Shown here: one piece after another, positions 12,003-24,504 of the stretch
Layout: every line of letters begins with the position of its first letter
Numbering within the stretch: the stretch's first letter is position 1
From: Heterostelium multicystogenum
Lineage: Eukaryota > Evosea > Eumycetozoa > Acytosteliales > Acytosteliaceae
Assembly: GCA_003667245.1 (NCBI GenBank)
Contig: RCNN01000496.1
Span: forward strand, 183,779-247,778
Reading direction: 5' to 3'
Length of the DNA: 64,000 nt
Program-made: the position numbers and the translations under genes
The notes under the pieces: generated by a model
Told to the model about the DNA's origin: nothing
The model's database searches: none
The model's input: the letters and a program-made list of their open reading frames with translations, nothing else

Positions 12003-14805
12003 ATGGCACCAAAGAAACAGTCCAATAAGAAGGGTGGAAGCACTACCGCATCAAAGGGTTTCGTCATCGAAGAGCCAGAGGAATTCACCCAGTTGCAGAG
12101 GGAGAAGGAGCAAAGAGCACAACAGTTGGCTCAACAGGAACAAGACCGTAGAGCAAAGAAGGAAAAGGAAAGATTGGCTGAAGAGGAAAAGAAGAAGGAG
12201 GCTGAGCTAAAGAAACAAAAGGAAGAAAGAAGAGTTAAAATTGAAAGAGCAACAAAAATTACAACAGGAAAATAACAAGAAGCAAGATGAGATTGCTGCC
12301 CTCGTGAATCTAAAGTTGGATGATAAAATTACTGTCACCCCAACACCAGTTGAGCCAGCTTCAAATGAAAGTGCTGCCGTTGTCGTCAACTTTGTAGATA
12401 CTTTGCATGTCAACGAAAATGCTGAAGAAACCCCAGTAAATTTGATTTCACCAAAGCCTGTTGCATCTCCAGCAAACCGAATCAAAAGCGTGCTAAAGCC
12501 AAAGAGCAACAAACAAAAGAAGAGAAAACACTCCACACAGCTCACCACTTTCGAAATTATTGAGCCAACTGACTTTAGCGATTTGAACCCAGAATGGACA
12601 AATGAAGACATTGTCCGTTTGAGATCGAAGCTCCACAAGCCAGTTCAAAAAGAAAAAGACAAACAAAGGAACCAAGAAGACACCTACCTCATCACCAGTA
12701 ATTTCAGCATCATCACCAACCTCCGAACCATCACCTGTAACATCTCCAACCTCAACTACCACAACAACTACAGTTGCAGCCCCAACTCCAGCTCCATCTC
12801 CAGCTCCATCTCCAGTTACCTCTGATAAGCCAACACCATCTCCAGCCACTACTAAAAAAAGCTGCTTCACCAAAGACTTCACCAGCAACTAAGAAACAAG
12901 AAGAAAACAGCAAAAGCCATCACCAAAGCAACAACCAAAGAAACAGGAAAAGCCAAAAGGATTCACTATTATTGAACCAAGCTTTGATGATGAGCCAATT
13001 GCAAAATCAAACAACAATAACACCACTTCCACCACCTCCACTTCTACCGAATCAGTTACATCACTATTACATCCCCAACTAACGCAGGAAAGAAGAAGAA
13101 AACTCAAAAGAAAAACTGTAAAAAAGGAAGAAAGCGATATTGACTTGATGTTAAAGGCCATCAATGATCCAAAAACAAAGAAGATCCCAAAGGAATTATC
13201 ACCAATCCAATCCTCTCAACAAGCTCAAAAACAAAGCACTCCGCCAGTAGCTAAATCTGATAAGAAACAACCACCTGCTGAAGATATCAAGAAGAAAGAG
13301 GCTGCAATTGCTCAACAAGCTGCCCAACAAGCTGCTGCTGAAAAAGCTGCTCAACAAGCTGCTGCTGAGAAAGCTGCTCAACAAGCTGCTGCTGAAAAAA
13401 GTTGCTGAGAAAGCTGCTCAAGCTGCCGCTGAAAAAGCTGCCCAACAAGCTGCTGCTGAGAAAGCTGCTCAACAAGCTGCTGCTGAGAAAGCTGCCCAAC
13501 AAGCTGCTGAACAAAAGAAGAAAGAAGAACAAGCTGCTGCTGAAAAAGCTGCTCAACAAGCTGCTGCTGAGAAAGCTGCTCAACAAGCTGCCGAACAAAA
13601 GAAGAAAGAAGAACAAGCTGCCGCTGAGAAAGCTGCCCAACAAGCTGCTCAACAAAGCTGCTCAACAAGCTGCCGCTGAAAAAGCTGCTCAACAAGCCTG
13701 CTGCTGAGAAAGCTGCCCAACAAGCTGCTGAACAAAAGAAGAAAGAAGAACAAGCTGCTGCTGAAAAAGCTGCTCAACAAGCTGCTGCTGAGAAAAGCTG
13801 CCCAACAAGCTGCCGCTGAGAAAGCTGCCCAACAAGCTGCTGAACAAAAGAAGAAAGAAGAACAAGAAGCTGAAACAAAAGAGATTAGCAGAAGAAGCAC
13901 AGAAGAAAGCTGAACAAGAAGCTGAACAAAATAGATTGGCAGAAGAAGCAAAGAAGAAAGCAGAGCAAGAAGCAGAGGAAAAGAGATTAGCAGAAGAAGC
14001 ACAAAAGAAAGAAATTGAATCTGCTTTAGAAAAAGTTTCTGAAGAGACTCACCAGAAGCTTGTACATCCAACTCTATCAAGACCAACTAAGAAAGGAAAA
14101 TCAACACTCAACTTGTCTGCCACCGAGGTAAGCAATTTTATCGACGAAGAATACTAATAGATGAAAATACTAACCTGTATTTAGGTACAAGAAGAAACAA
14201 CCAAAGATACACAAACACCAACTTCAGAACCAATTGAATCAACCGAATCCAAACCAACTATAAACCGATACCACCCCGACTGAGCCAACTCCAACTGAAA
14301 CAACCCAGGCCCCAGTTACCGCTGAAGAGCCTCGTAAACCAGTTGGAGGTATCAACATTTTTGGAGATGCAAAGATCAACCCTGTCAATGTTGTCCTTAA
14401 GAAGACAACATCGACTACCAACGTTGCACCAGCTCCAAAGGAACCATCTGTTACCGATTTCAGATCAGTTCTAAAATCAAATTCACAACAAAACTTGATG
14501 TCCACACCAACCAAAGCTCCAACTCCAGCTCCTTCTCCTGCTACAGCTACCCAACCAAAGCTCCAGCCCCAACTCCTGCTCCAGTTGCTGCTCCAGCATC
14601 TGCTGCTGACAGTGCCCCAGCAGGTCAATTCTATGCCTATGAAGATCTCAAAGCCAAGAGAATTCCAGATTTAGTTCCAACCAAGTTAGAATCATATCTC
14701 TCTGATGAGGACTTTGTCAAGTACATGAAGTGTACCAGAGAGGAGTTTGGTAAGCTTCCAGCTTGGAAACAAACACAAAAGAAGAAGGATGTTGGCTTAT
14801 ATTAA
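12003..14805 (+). CDS. Villin-headpiece protein with Ala/Glu/Lys/Gln coiled coil
   Basis: The C-terminus is a villin headpiece: AYEDLKAKRIPDLVPTK, YLSDEDFVKYM, EEFGKLPAWKQ and the final KKKDVGLY give the expected hydrophobic core and the actin-binding KK/LY end. N-terminal to it are a basic/acidic coiled coil (EFTQLQREKEQRAQQ onward), a Pro/Ser/Thr/Ala-rich linker (about 12660-12860), and a repeat domain of AAEKAAQQ-type octads from about 13300 to 13990, predicted as a long helix. An intron spans 14128-14184 (GTAAGC...TTTAG). Eight or more one-base shifts occur, many inside the repeats and at A-runs; each new frame continues the same composition. Likely an actin-binding cytoskeletal protein. 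The headpiece is sure; the full architecture is inferred. Confidence 0.82.
13303..13990 (+). repeat. Coding tandem repeat, 24-bp units for AAEKAAQQ octads
   Basis: GCTGCTGAAAAAGCTGCTCAACAA-like units repeat many times, interspersed with EQKKKEEQ spacers. Unit purity is high, so it is prone to slippage and misassembly, and several frame breaks lie inside it. Long antisense ORFs (Leu/Ser/Phe-rich) over this region are artefacts of the repeat. Confidence 0.9.
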
Positions 14806-14984
14806 ATTATCAAAGACCAATATGTATAACATCAACTGACATGTTCAAGGTTACAATAAATAAACACGCCATATATTTATTATAATACTTAAGTAAAAAA
14901 GATGTTTTATTTACAAAGTTACCTATTTATTATACTATTTACTTCCAAGTTTATGGATATTGCTATTATTTTATATATATATTG

Positions 14985-15956
14985 TTAGTCTGATTCACCA
15001 GTTACAAAATTCAACATCTTAGGATAATAACATTTCTCATCGAGTTGAGTCTGTGCCCAATGTAAAAGTTTGAGAATAGTTGGAAGCTTGGGATCTTTAT
15101 CTTGACTCTGACTAACTAAAATAGCTGCATTCAATTCGCTTGCTGTCTTTTGTCTCTGTGAACTGTCCACTAATTCAGAGAGTGGTGACTTCTGTATATC
15201 ATCAAATAATAACAACGACATTGTTCTTTCCAGTTCTTCCAAAAATTTACTCTATAAAATTTAATATTTAATATGATATGTATAATTATTGTAATGGGAG
15301 ATGGATAATTACATTTTCTTCGCATTGGGGAGCAAGTTCATCTTGAGCAAATTGAATGGCCTCAGCCAACTTTCCTTTCTTAATCAACTCTATTAATCTT
15401 TGCTGCTGTAAATGGAAATATAGTTGTGGATTTGTATCTAATATCTTTGTATTTAATAGAGATTAATATTAATAGAGCAAGGATTTTACTAAAGTCTTTC
15501 TACATACCTCTGGGTTTAAATCATTTACTATCTCTATACTTTGTTCAACGTCACCTCTCTGTATAGCAGCCCTAATTGCCATTCTGTCCTCTATTGTATG
15601 AAGGTCAATCGAGCCTATGAGTGTATAATGCAACATATGTCAGTTGAATTGAACCAATCGTTATTATCGACTCGCATTACTTACTAGTGGTGCCTGATTC
15701 TTGTTGAAACATTTCAGCAGCTTCTTTATAACCTTCGATCACGAGATAATTCATAACTAGTTTATTTAAATCACTTATAAATGTGAATATTAACAATCAG
15801 CAGTCTAAACCAACTAACAATATCATCTAGATACCTCTTTGTGATGTGTATATCTTCCATTTTACTCTCCCATTCTTCAGTAGTTATGGTCTTCTTTGAG
15901 ACAGCAGCATTTGATCTTGGTATACTTGAAAAAGACATTGAAGATGATGTAAACAT
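14985..15956 (-). CDS. gid8: GID8 homologue (LisH-CTLH subunit of the CTLH/GID E3 ligase)
   Basis: Five exons join in frame: 15956-15815, 15756-15685, 15614-15508, 15444-15313 and 15251-14985. The product follows GID8/TWA1 closely: [12 protein letters not shown] start, LisH segment [21 protein letters not shown] segment from [17 protein letters not shown] through the very conserved [20 protein letters not shown], then the CRA part ending near [18 protein letters not shown]. Role: structural subunit of the CTLH/GID ubiquitin ligase complex. No frameshift is needed anywhere. Introns of 55-70 nt show GTAAGT/GTATGT donors. An alternative start is the second Met (MSFSS). Converges with the headpiece gene. 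Confidence 0.96.
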
Positions 15957-16126
15957 TAATGTTGTTTGTTGTTGTTGTGCTAATCGATTAGTAATATATA
16001 AAACTATATTTGCTTTTTAATAATAATATTAATAATTGTAAAAATTTATAAACAAGAATTGAATGAGATGCCATTTTTTTAAGGCTTTTTAATTTTATTT
16101 GTGTTCAAATATAAGATGTCTTGCTT

Positions 16127-16787
16127 TTATCTTTGTTGAAGCTCAACTCCATTATTATTATTATTGGTGATGTTGTTGTTGGTTATCGTGGTGTTGCTGG
16201 CAGTACTTTGGTGAGGATGAATGAATCTCCTTGTTAGGTGAATGCTCGTGAGTGTGGCTGCTATTCCAACTACAGGTGTTAGTATGAAATAAAATACACC
16301 TATGATAGTGTACTTGGTTTGATCTCTTTCAAACAGGAGAACAGAATCTAAAACCATATCCAGAAAATGTAGTGAGTCCTCCAAGTAGTCCAATGAGGAG
16401 ACCAAAACGCAAGTTTGGATAAATAGCTTTCTTCTCGACACCCAATACATGTAGAAAGCCGATGATTGTACTTCCAACAATATTGACAATAACCGTACTC
16501 CAAAATGAGTCCTTATGAAAGCCATCAATAAATAGAACATTCATCAAATATCGTAGTATCACACCAATAATACCAAATACAATAATGAATGAAAGTCTTT
16601 CAATGCTAAGATCATCTCTTATCGAAGTAGTTGTAGCCACAGCTGTTGTATTAGTAGTAGCAGTAGCGGCAACTATATCAACAGCACCAGTATCAGGATT
16701 ATCATGTAGATCTTCAATCTCGTCTTCATTTAGCTCATGATTGCTATTGTTAATGCCACTGTCTACTACATCTGATTCGCCACTCAT
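16127..16787 (-). CDS. Single-domain fluoride channel (CrcB/Fluc/FEX family)
   Basis: Fluoride exporter of the plasma or organelle membrane. About 85 acidic, Thr/Ala-rich residues precede one four-helix Fluc domain: IIVFGIIGVILRYLM, then the conserved NIVGSTIIGFL and GLLGGLTTFSGYGF, then VFYFILTPVVGIAATLTS as the last helix, and an Asn-rich tail. A one-base indel at about 16350 (TTTT run after YGF) separates the last helix; the product continues in the next frame. Only one domain is present, whereas fungal and plant FEX proteins carry two fused domains, so this one should act as a homodimer like bacterial Fluc. Divergent from the aquaporin gene. Confidence 0.88.
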
Positions 16788-17484
16788 ACTTATCTTAAAT
16801 GTAAGTGTACTAATATTGCATTATTTGACAATTTAATATATAGATTATTTGATTGATCAATGATTTACTGGTCAACTTGCATATCCCAATCCACAGGTAA
16901 TGCTTGTATTTTTATTTTGATAAATTTAATTATCATTGGCACACCAAATAGTAGTGGCAGTAACGTTTCACATCCAAATTTGATGGACAAGGTTAAAAAA
17001 AACATTGCCAGTGAACGGTTATTGTGTTTGTGGTGCCAGATGGTGATTTTTTTTGAAAAATCATTTTATTTTTATTTTTTTGATTTTCGATAGTGAAAAA
17101 AAGGGATTCAATGAATTGAGACGGCACAACAAAAAACCTCCTCAATAATAACACCCAAATAAAATAGATTACAAATATAATTTACTTTATATTTTTAGAA
17201 CATATATAATACTTATATATAAGTATCCGCCGATCATCTTGTTTATTTAAAGAGGTATGTGTGTTGTTGTCGATCATTAGATTAGAAGTAGATTTTTATT
17301 TTTGTTTTTAATTTTGCTAAATTTTTATATTTGAAACCAAATCACTAACCTCTTTTTTTTCTTTTTGCTCATCCTTATCAATTTGTTATATTGGCACAGA
17401 TTGCAAAAAGTAATAGTAATCATTTGTTGTATTATAGAACCAAGATATATATAGATAGAGGGTTACTAGTTAAATATCTTAGAG
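16788..17484. other. Divergent intergenic region (fluoride channel / aquaporin)
   Basis: 697 bp. A TATATAA-type sequence lies at about 17203-17222, and T-runs occur at about 17040-17085 and 17350. A short plus ORF from 16860 is not convincing. No gene seen. Confidence 0.55.
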
Positions 17485-18504
17485 ATGGCAACTTTACAGA
17501 CTGAAAATGATAATTCAAATTATCATGAAATGGAAGAAACAGGTATCAACATCGCAGAGGACGAAGAGGATGTAGAAAAGACAAACTACCCAGTCGACTT
17601 GGCTGTTGAACAACAGAAGAGACGTTGGGTCTTGATTCGTGCTGTTCTTGGTGAACTCCTCTGTACTTTCCTCTTTGTTTATATCGTTATGGCAACCACT
17701 TTGAATTTCAAGCTTACTGAAGGTTCTGCACCTGTAGTTGGTGGTGCTCTCTCCACTGCCTTCTCTGCTGTCGCCCTTATCTACTCATTTGCCGATATTT
17801 CTGGTGCTCACTTCAACCCAGCTGTCACTTTTGCCACTTGTGTCACTCGTAGAACCTCAATCACAAAGGGTCTCATGTACATTTTCGCACAAATGGTTGG
17901 TTCAGTATTTTCAGCATTGATCATGTTGGCCACTTTCCCAGGTAACTTGCCAGCACGTATCTTCACCAATGGTAACCCACCAGGTAATGCTGCTGCCGCC
18001 GCTGCTGTAATTCCAAGCGCCGATGCCAACATCGGTAATGTCTTCCTCACTGAATTGATTCTCACTTTCATTTTGGTTTACGTCATCTTTGCCGTAGCCT
18101 TCGATACCACCGATGATAACAAGAACGTCAAAGTCGTTCGTGGTGGTAAACAAGCTGGAAACAACCTCACCATCTATACCACCTCTGGTGCCACAAAGGC
18201 TGGTTTTGCCCCAATTGCTATTGGTTTCACTCTTGGTTTCCTCTGCTTGCTTGGTGGTTCTGTTTCTGGTGGTGCTTTCAACCCAGCAAGAGTTTTCGGT
18301 CCAGGTAACTATCAATTACTATATTATATAATAATCATCAAACACTCTTTTAACATATCATCATCTTAATATTTATTAAAAAATATAGCTTTGGTTGGTA
18401 ACAGATGGGGTAGACATTGGTTATATTGGATCGCTGATTTCTTGGGTGCTGGTATGGCTGGTTACACTCAAAAATTCTTTGCCGTCACCAAGTCAAAGAT
18501 CTAA
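17485..18504 (+). CDS. Aquaporin (major intrinsic protein)
   Basis: Two exons, 17485-18304 and 18389-18504, joined in the codon for FGPA (intron GTAACT...ATATAG). The 311-residue product has six membrane helices and two NPA half-helices: ISGAHFNPAVTFA in loop B and SGGAFNPARVFGPA in loop E with the pore arginine. An acidic N-terminal tail of about 45 residues precedes helix 1 (ELLCTFLFVYIVMATT). Loop D is long and charged (FDTTDDNKNVKVVRGGKQ), which could be a gating loop. Water-channel versus solute selectivity cannot be settled by eye. No frameshift. Followed by T-rich 3' DNA. Confidence 0.95.
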
Positions 18505-19166
18505 ACAAACAAAATCAATCAAACAAAATTAAAAAAATAATTAAATGTATCTGTTGTTTAGTTTTTTTTTTTATTATAAGAAACAACAGAATAACAATAA
18601 TTATAGAAAGTAGTAATAACAATAAATCAACAACAATAATAGATATAATAATCATTTTTTTTTTTTATAATATGATGTTGTTATGATGTGTAATCAACAG
18701 ACGCCATCAACCCAAATGTTGTAGAATCTAGAAATACTTATAATGATTTTAGGATTATCTACCAATTGGAGATAAACAAAAGTAACCATTACTTTGAAAT
18801 TTCATGCCCACAAACGCTACACCTAAATATCATTGCTTTATTTTAATTCTCTTGAGATTGAAATTTCAACTCATAATTTCAGAGCATTGTATAATTAATT
18901 CCACATTGGAGCCAGTATATTTTATTCAATGGGATTTCCGATTTGCAAAATCAAAAACAACACAGATATTTTTGGTAATGGGAATGGTTCGAACTTTTTA
19001 TAGTTTTGCAAATTAAATATCTAAACAACCATTTCACTTCAACACTGCACAATGTTGATTTTAATTTTTATATTAATTATGTTTGAAAAATATATAAGTA
19101 ACCTTCGAGTCCTATCAATCATTTTACATTCTACTATTATTTTATTTATTTATTTATATCCTAAAT
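18505..19166. other. Intergenic between tandem genes
   Basis: 662 bp of AT-rich DNA with T-runs at about 18563-18573 and 18655-18668. It should contain the promoter of the patatin gene. Short ORFs at 18804 and 19052 have no coding character. Confidence 0.55.
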
Positions 19167-20450
19167 ATGAAATTCTTGATTTCATTAATTGTTGTTTCAG
19201 CTTTGATTGCAGTCTCTATGGCTCAATCAAGCTCAACTTGTAGAACTATCACTTTTTCTGGTGCAGGTGCTTTTGGTGCATACCAAGCTGGTGTTGTCTC
19301 TGGTATCATTTCTAAACGTTCTGCCCAAGGTAATCAAATAAAAAATATTTTCTCAATCAAAAATGATTATTGATCTTTGTTTTTGTTTTTTTATTTAGAT
19401 GTACAATGGATTTCTGCAACTGGTATTTCTGCCGGTTCAATCAATGCTGCTGCTTTGGCTATGTTTTCTGTTGGAGATGAATCTGCTGCTGCCAACTTTA
19501 TGATTGATAAATGGATGAGCATCTCTCCAGAGCAAGTTTTTGTAAACTGGAAGGGAGGTGTTATTGATGGTTTATTGCTTCAACGTGGTATTTTCAATGA
19601 TGCCCCTTTGTTCAAATTCATGACAGATGCCCTCAATGTTACTCAATTCCTTGCTTCAAACCGTAATATGATGATTGGTGCCACCAATCTTGATACAGGT
19701 TTATTCGATCAATTCTACAAGAATGATCCAGAAATTGTAAAAGCTGTTATTGCTTCATGTTCTATTCCAGGTATTTTCCCACCAACCGAAAAGGGAGGAT
19801 ATAGCTATGTATGTACCAATGTCTTTTAAAAAGAATATTTTTCAATTACTGATACGTTTGGTATTTGCTTTTAGGCTGACGGAGGTACTACCTATATGAC
19901 ACCAGTAACTGATGTAAGTGTTTTACAAAATGATAGTAATATAAAACTTTATACTGAGTTATTTTTGGTAATAGTCTGCACGTCTTTGTTATGAAACTGG
20001 AGCCACTAATGTTATTGTTGACATGGTTACAATTACTGGTGCCGATAAATTCAAAAATATGTCTAAGGGTGATACTATTGAGCTCTTATTAAGAGCCGGA
20101 GAAATAATTGTTGAAAACATTGGAAACAAAGATATTGAAACTCTTTTCCAAGCTTGTAAGTTGGGGAATGATATTACATCTTATTAATACCACTACTAAC
20201 TACTGTAAAATAGTCCCAAATGCTATCCTTAATGTTTACAGACCAAGTCAACCATTACCCGGAAATGCTTTGAGTTTCACTTACTCAGGACCATTAATTA
20301 AAATTGGTTATGAAGATGGACAAAATGAAAATCCAGCTTTTGTTTTAACAAAGTAAGTATGAAATCATTTTGAGTACATTCTATTTTCTTACAAAATATT
20401 TCTTTACTAGGGATAACTACAAAGAAATGTTGTTAAAAATGAAACAATAA
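19167..20450 (+). CDS. Secreted patatin-like phospholipase
   Basis: Six exons (19167-19329, 19399-19808, 19875-19913, 19975-20155, 20214-20352, 20411-20450) join cleanly. The signal peptide is MKFLISLIVVSALIAVSMAQ. Patatin signatures: oxyanion loop SGAGAFGAYQAG, nucleophile elbow GISAGSINA (Ser in GxSxG) and catalytic Asp in ADGGTTY (DGG). It should hydrolyse acyl ester bonds of phospholipids or neutral lipids in the secretory pathway or outside the cell. There is no C-terminal retention signal (ends LLKMKQ). The gene is compact and converges with the 637-residue secreted protein gene, 110 bp between stops. No indels needed. Confidence 0.95.
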
Positions 20451-20560
20451 AAATAGACAAGCTGATTTTAAGAGCTTATTAAATAAATAATTCTCAACGA
20501 TCCAATCGACTCTATTGTAAATTCCCTATTTAATCTATTATTATTTATTGAGATCCTTGA

Positions 20561-22533
20561 TTATATTTCATCTTCTCTATCTGTAATTATTGATCCTGAT
20601 AATGTGTTATTGGCAATGGCGTAGAGTGAATAAAAAAATTTGGAACTTTCGATATCGGAGACCATTGAAAAAGTTAAGGATGTAATTGGATCGACAGGTT
20701 GAACTATGATGTAATTTTGATTCGTGATTACAATCGAATCATCAACTGCCTTCTTTGCTGTTAAATAAAGTCCTTGGTTGGATAGTTTGTATTTAATAGA
20801 TGTAGAATTGTCTAATCCACTAAAAAAGAATCCATTTGAAATAATGTTCCATTTCTTTGTAACCTTGGCATCCAAAGTTGTTGCAGAAACCCAAACATCT
20901 TCATCGTTATCGAGAGATCCAACTATTAAGTAGAATTGATTGGTCGGTTCACTAAAGTTGAGATTGACAAATTGGAATTCGTTTTCTTTTCTCATCTTTT
21001 CAAATTGGACTAGTATCGGATAACTACTGTTAAGTATATTTGTGATCTCTGTATTGTTAAAATCAACTCCATATGTAAGATTGGCCGCAGTAGCAGACAC
21101 CATTCTATTTGATGTTTTAAAAGAGATACCTGGGAATCCTGGTCTCCATCCAACGTAGCCAGATGGTTCTGAGGAAAGATAGGCAAAATTAATTTGGTTA
21201 AAGGGGAAGTATGGCGAATAGTTTGTAGCATTCGTTATTGGAGCATCTGAGTCTAATAAATAACTAACACTTTGAGATGGAATATATTTAATATTCTTTG
21301 TGGGCTTGAGTTCTTCTTGTTGCTTTTGTTTAATTAATAAATCATTGGGTTGAACTGGGAACTCCAAATAGATATTATCAATATAAACAAAAGTGGGATC
21401 TTCTAGGGTTGAATTCAAGCTTTTGAAACTAAATCCTTTCAAATTTGACCTTGGAACTTTTGTAGAAACTTTCTTCCAGTGATTCTTTTTGATGGGACTA
21501 TTCTCCATTGTAAAATTGATTGTTTCTACCACCTCCAAAGGCAAAATTGGTAGGAATGACAAAACCAATCCTGTATTTTTGAAATCTTTTTCCACATAAA
21601 TATAGAAATTCAAGACTACGTCCTATAATAGTTGAAGCTATTAATAAGAATTGCAAGAGAATAGAATTGTTTATCACATACATAGCTTATTGATTTAAAA
21701 TAGTTTTGAAACTCAATGAATAAACTGTTTCCTTTTGAAATATCTAGTTGAATCGAGGATGTATTGTTTTTATATGTCTTCTTTGTATTATCTAGCCTGA
21801 TACCTTCGACATCATGAACCAACACTCCAACTCCACTAACACCATTATTGTAAACCTTGAAGTGCCGAGCGATTTTATATTGCAAAGTCAACTGAATATT
21901 ATCAATATAAATGCTTGAATTTGGATGCTTTTGAAAGAACCATATACCTCGATAATCAAAAACAGGAAAAAACGATAATGGAATAACGACTTTTGTCCAT
22001 GTTTTGGGAGGAAGGTATGCTGATTTAATTATTGAATTTATCGGGTGTAGTGGATTAGTGATTGGAACTGAGTGCTCTGCCTTTGATGAGGTGATGAGAG
22101 AAATTGATAGATCCTGTTGCTCTTGGGTAGGATAAACTTGAAATGAAATATCATGATAATATCTCTTGTCAATAGTGAAATTCTTATTTGGGTCGTTCTT
22201 TGAGAACAAGTAGAAATCGGTAAGGAATTTAATAGATTGATTCCCTGTGAAGTGTTGCTCCGTACTGAATTGTACCTTGCTGTATGGTGGAATGATAAAT
22301 GTATCTAAAAGAGTTTCATCGTAAATAGTCAAAATATTCTCCATTAACTGGACCTGGTTTTTATTGAGGTCATTGGCATGACTCTGGCTACCAACACCAC
22401 TAGAATCTCTACCATGATAATCAATCTTTTTATTGTTATTTCCCTCTAATGGATATGAACCTTCGATGAGCAATGTCAATATCAAAAAGAAAAACAATAA
22501 TAAATTATTCTTGATACTTGTAAAAATAAACAT
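20561..22533 (-). CDS. Secreted beta-rich protein with two related modules
   Basis: Two exons (22533-21682, 21622-20561) give 637 residues. The N-terminal signal or anchor is NNLLLFFFLILTLLIEG. At least two segments share a pattern: TWTKVVIPLSFFPVF followed by SSIYIDNIQL, and NHWKKVSTKVP followed by TFVYIDNIYLEF. This W-K-V ... YIDNI pattern is typical of galactose-binding-like/CBM jelly-roll domains, where the last strand reads IDNI. The C-terminal part (YVGWRPGFPGISFKT onward) looks like a further beta domain. Many N-glycosylation sequons (NxS/T) are present. A cell-surface or wall carbohydrate-binding role is inferred. No frameshift. Confidence 0.75.
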
Positions 22534-23758
22534 AATCTAAAACAACAACAACAACAATAAATAAGAATAATAATATATATACTTCTAGAGTTCTTTGTAT
22601 AGAGTGTTATAAATATCTACTAGTCAAGTTGCTCTGATTTGATAATATATATTTTAAATTTAATACGACTACCATTTAGTTAAGTGATGTTGATGTCTAG
22701 AATATATTTAAGAATTATTAGTTGTGTCATTTCAATGCAACAGTATCAATTGCTTTATTAGATATATTAATGAACATTCAACACACACACATATGCACAT
22801 CTACAAGAAATCACATTCATTAATGTGTGAGTGGAAAATGAACAATTGCTGGGCATTCATTTCACAACCACAAATTCTAAATAATAATAATAAATTTACA
22901 AAGAAAAAAAATAGAATTAACCTAAATAAATATTTATATTATAAATAGTACTATTATTGTTATGATATCATTCTGTCTAAGAATAGATTGGATTCATAAA
23001 TTGTTTTATAACAATAATCGTAAATAAATAAATGATGAATATTGAAAAGGCAAAAATATGAATTTTCATAATAATATTCATCGTTTGTTCATTACTGAGC
23101 ACACAATGATATGTGTAGCGCCTGGTGATTTGGTACTTCTTACCTGGTGATTGATTTCAATCAGATATTTGCTTGTTTGGTTCAAAAACAAAAAATACTT
23201 GGTGGTTGTTTGAAAAAAAAGTATGGTTGTTTTTTAAACATCAAAAAACCAAATGGATGTTTTATTTTCATTCTCTGGTGTACCAAAGTGTCTATACCCC
23301 ATCGTTTCCTCCAAAAATGATTCCCTATCTCCTTTAAAAAAACAACAAACCCTATTATTTTTCTTTTACTTTTTCTGAAAATCAACTATACAACAATAAC
23401 TTAAACATAATCTGAGGAATTGTGTTGTTTGCTTGTTTGATTTTTTTGTTTTTATTGTTTTATTTTAATTTATTAATTGTTTTTTTTTTAAAATCCATCC
23501 CATTGTGACTTTGACAAAACAAGTATATAGGAGTAGGTTTTTTTTATTCACCAGTTGCATTATCTGTTCTCCTCTTTTTTTCAGTCACTCTTGTTTATCT
23601 TATAATATATAATCAGCTTGTTAGGTAACAAGTAGTACTCTTTCTTTTGTGTATTTAATATTCCTCCTCTCATTTCACATCGTAGATTATATAATTTGTA
23701 ATTATTATCTACATATCTTAAGCTACAACATCAATCTAAATTATAATAATCAGAAACA
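22534..23758. other. Divergent intergenic region
   Basis: 1.2 kb upstream of both the secreted-protein gene and the PX gene. It contains a CACACACA stretch near 22785, ATA/ATT runs and T-runs near 23440-23500. A minus-strand ORF around 23182-23385 is Phe/Lys-rich low-complexity translation and is rejected. Confidence 0.55.
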
Positions 23759-24504
23759 ATGAATACAGTAGATTACGAGAAATTACTTGCTGCTGAGGTG
23801 GCAAAGGTAGCTCTCTTGGAAGCTGAGAACCAACGTTTAAGATTAGAGTTGGCAAAGGGAAATACTCACCATTTGAATGTACGTATCTGACTCTCTACCT
23901 CATTGATACCAGTATCTAATATGAGATCTGAATATACAGGAAGAAATTAAGAAATTAGAACACGCCAACAGAGTATTAAGTGATAAGTTGGCATCAGAAA
24001 TCGCAAAGAACACCCAGTTCTCATCAGAGTCTGCATCAAATAAGAATGATAACAATGCCAATAGAAAATCTATTTTCAGATCAGTATCTGTCCCAAAGAA
24101 GATCATTGAAAACGAAAAATCAAGTTCAAGAACATACACTGCATATTTGGTAGAAGTTGAAACAGATGAAAGGTAAGTTATTACACAATCGAACATTTCG
24201 CAATCTTAATTACTAATCTACTTTATAAATTAGACGTTACCAATTATCAAAGAGATATAAACAATTTGTATTATTAAACACTTTATTATGCAGACAATTT
24301 GGTGAGCATGGATTGCCATCGTTCCCAGGAAAGAAGAATGGATTTTATTTCTCATCAGAAGATCACACCGAGAAGAGAAGAATTGCACTTCAAGAATACC
24401 TCGAGGGACTAATTTCTGGTGCAGGTACAAGCCAATCACCATTTTTACATCAATTTTTAAGAGAAGAAGTACCAGAGGAAACATCAGGAAAGAACCACCA
24501 CTAA
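23759..24504 (+). CDS. PX-domain protein with N-terminal coiled coil
   Basis: Three exons (23759-23878, 23940-24172, 24234-24504). Residues 1 to about 60 form a coiled coil (LLAAEVAKVALLEAENQRL, then EEIKKLEHANRVLSDKL). The PX domain follows: YTAYLVEVETDERRYQLS, basic RYKQFVLLNTLLCRQF, the proline-containing loop LPSFPGKK, and RRIALQEYLEGLI. PX domains bind phosphoinositides, usually PI3P on endosomes; the key Arg/Tyr pair is present as KRYKQF. Length of 207 residues fits a small sorting-nexin-like adaptor without a BAR domain. No indels. Converges with cyclin B. Confidence 0.92.

Noticed and set aside
13199..14086. Long antisense ORFs rich in Leu, Ser and Phe over the headpiece gene
   Set aside because: They are the reverse reading of the GCT/GAA/CAA octad repeat, which is open in many frames.
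22724..23385. Short ORFs between the secreted-protein and PX genes
   Set aside because: Lys/Asn/Phe-rich low complexity; no homology or consistent exon structure.
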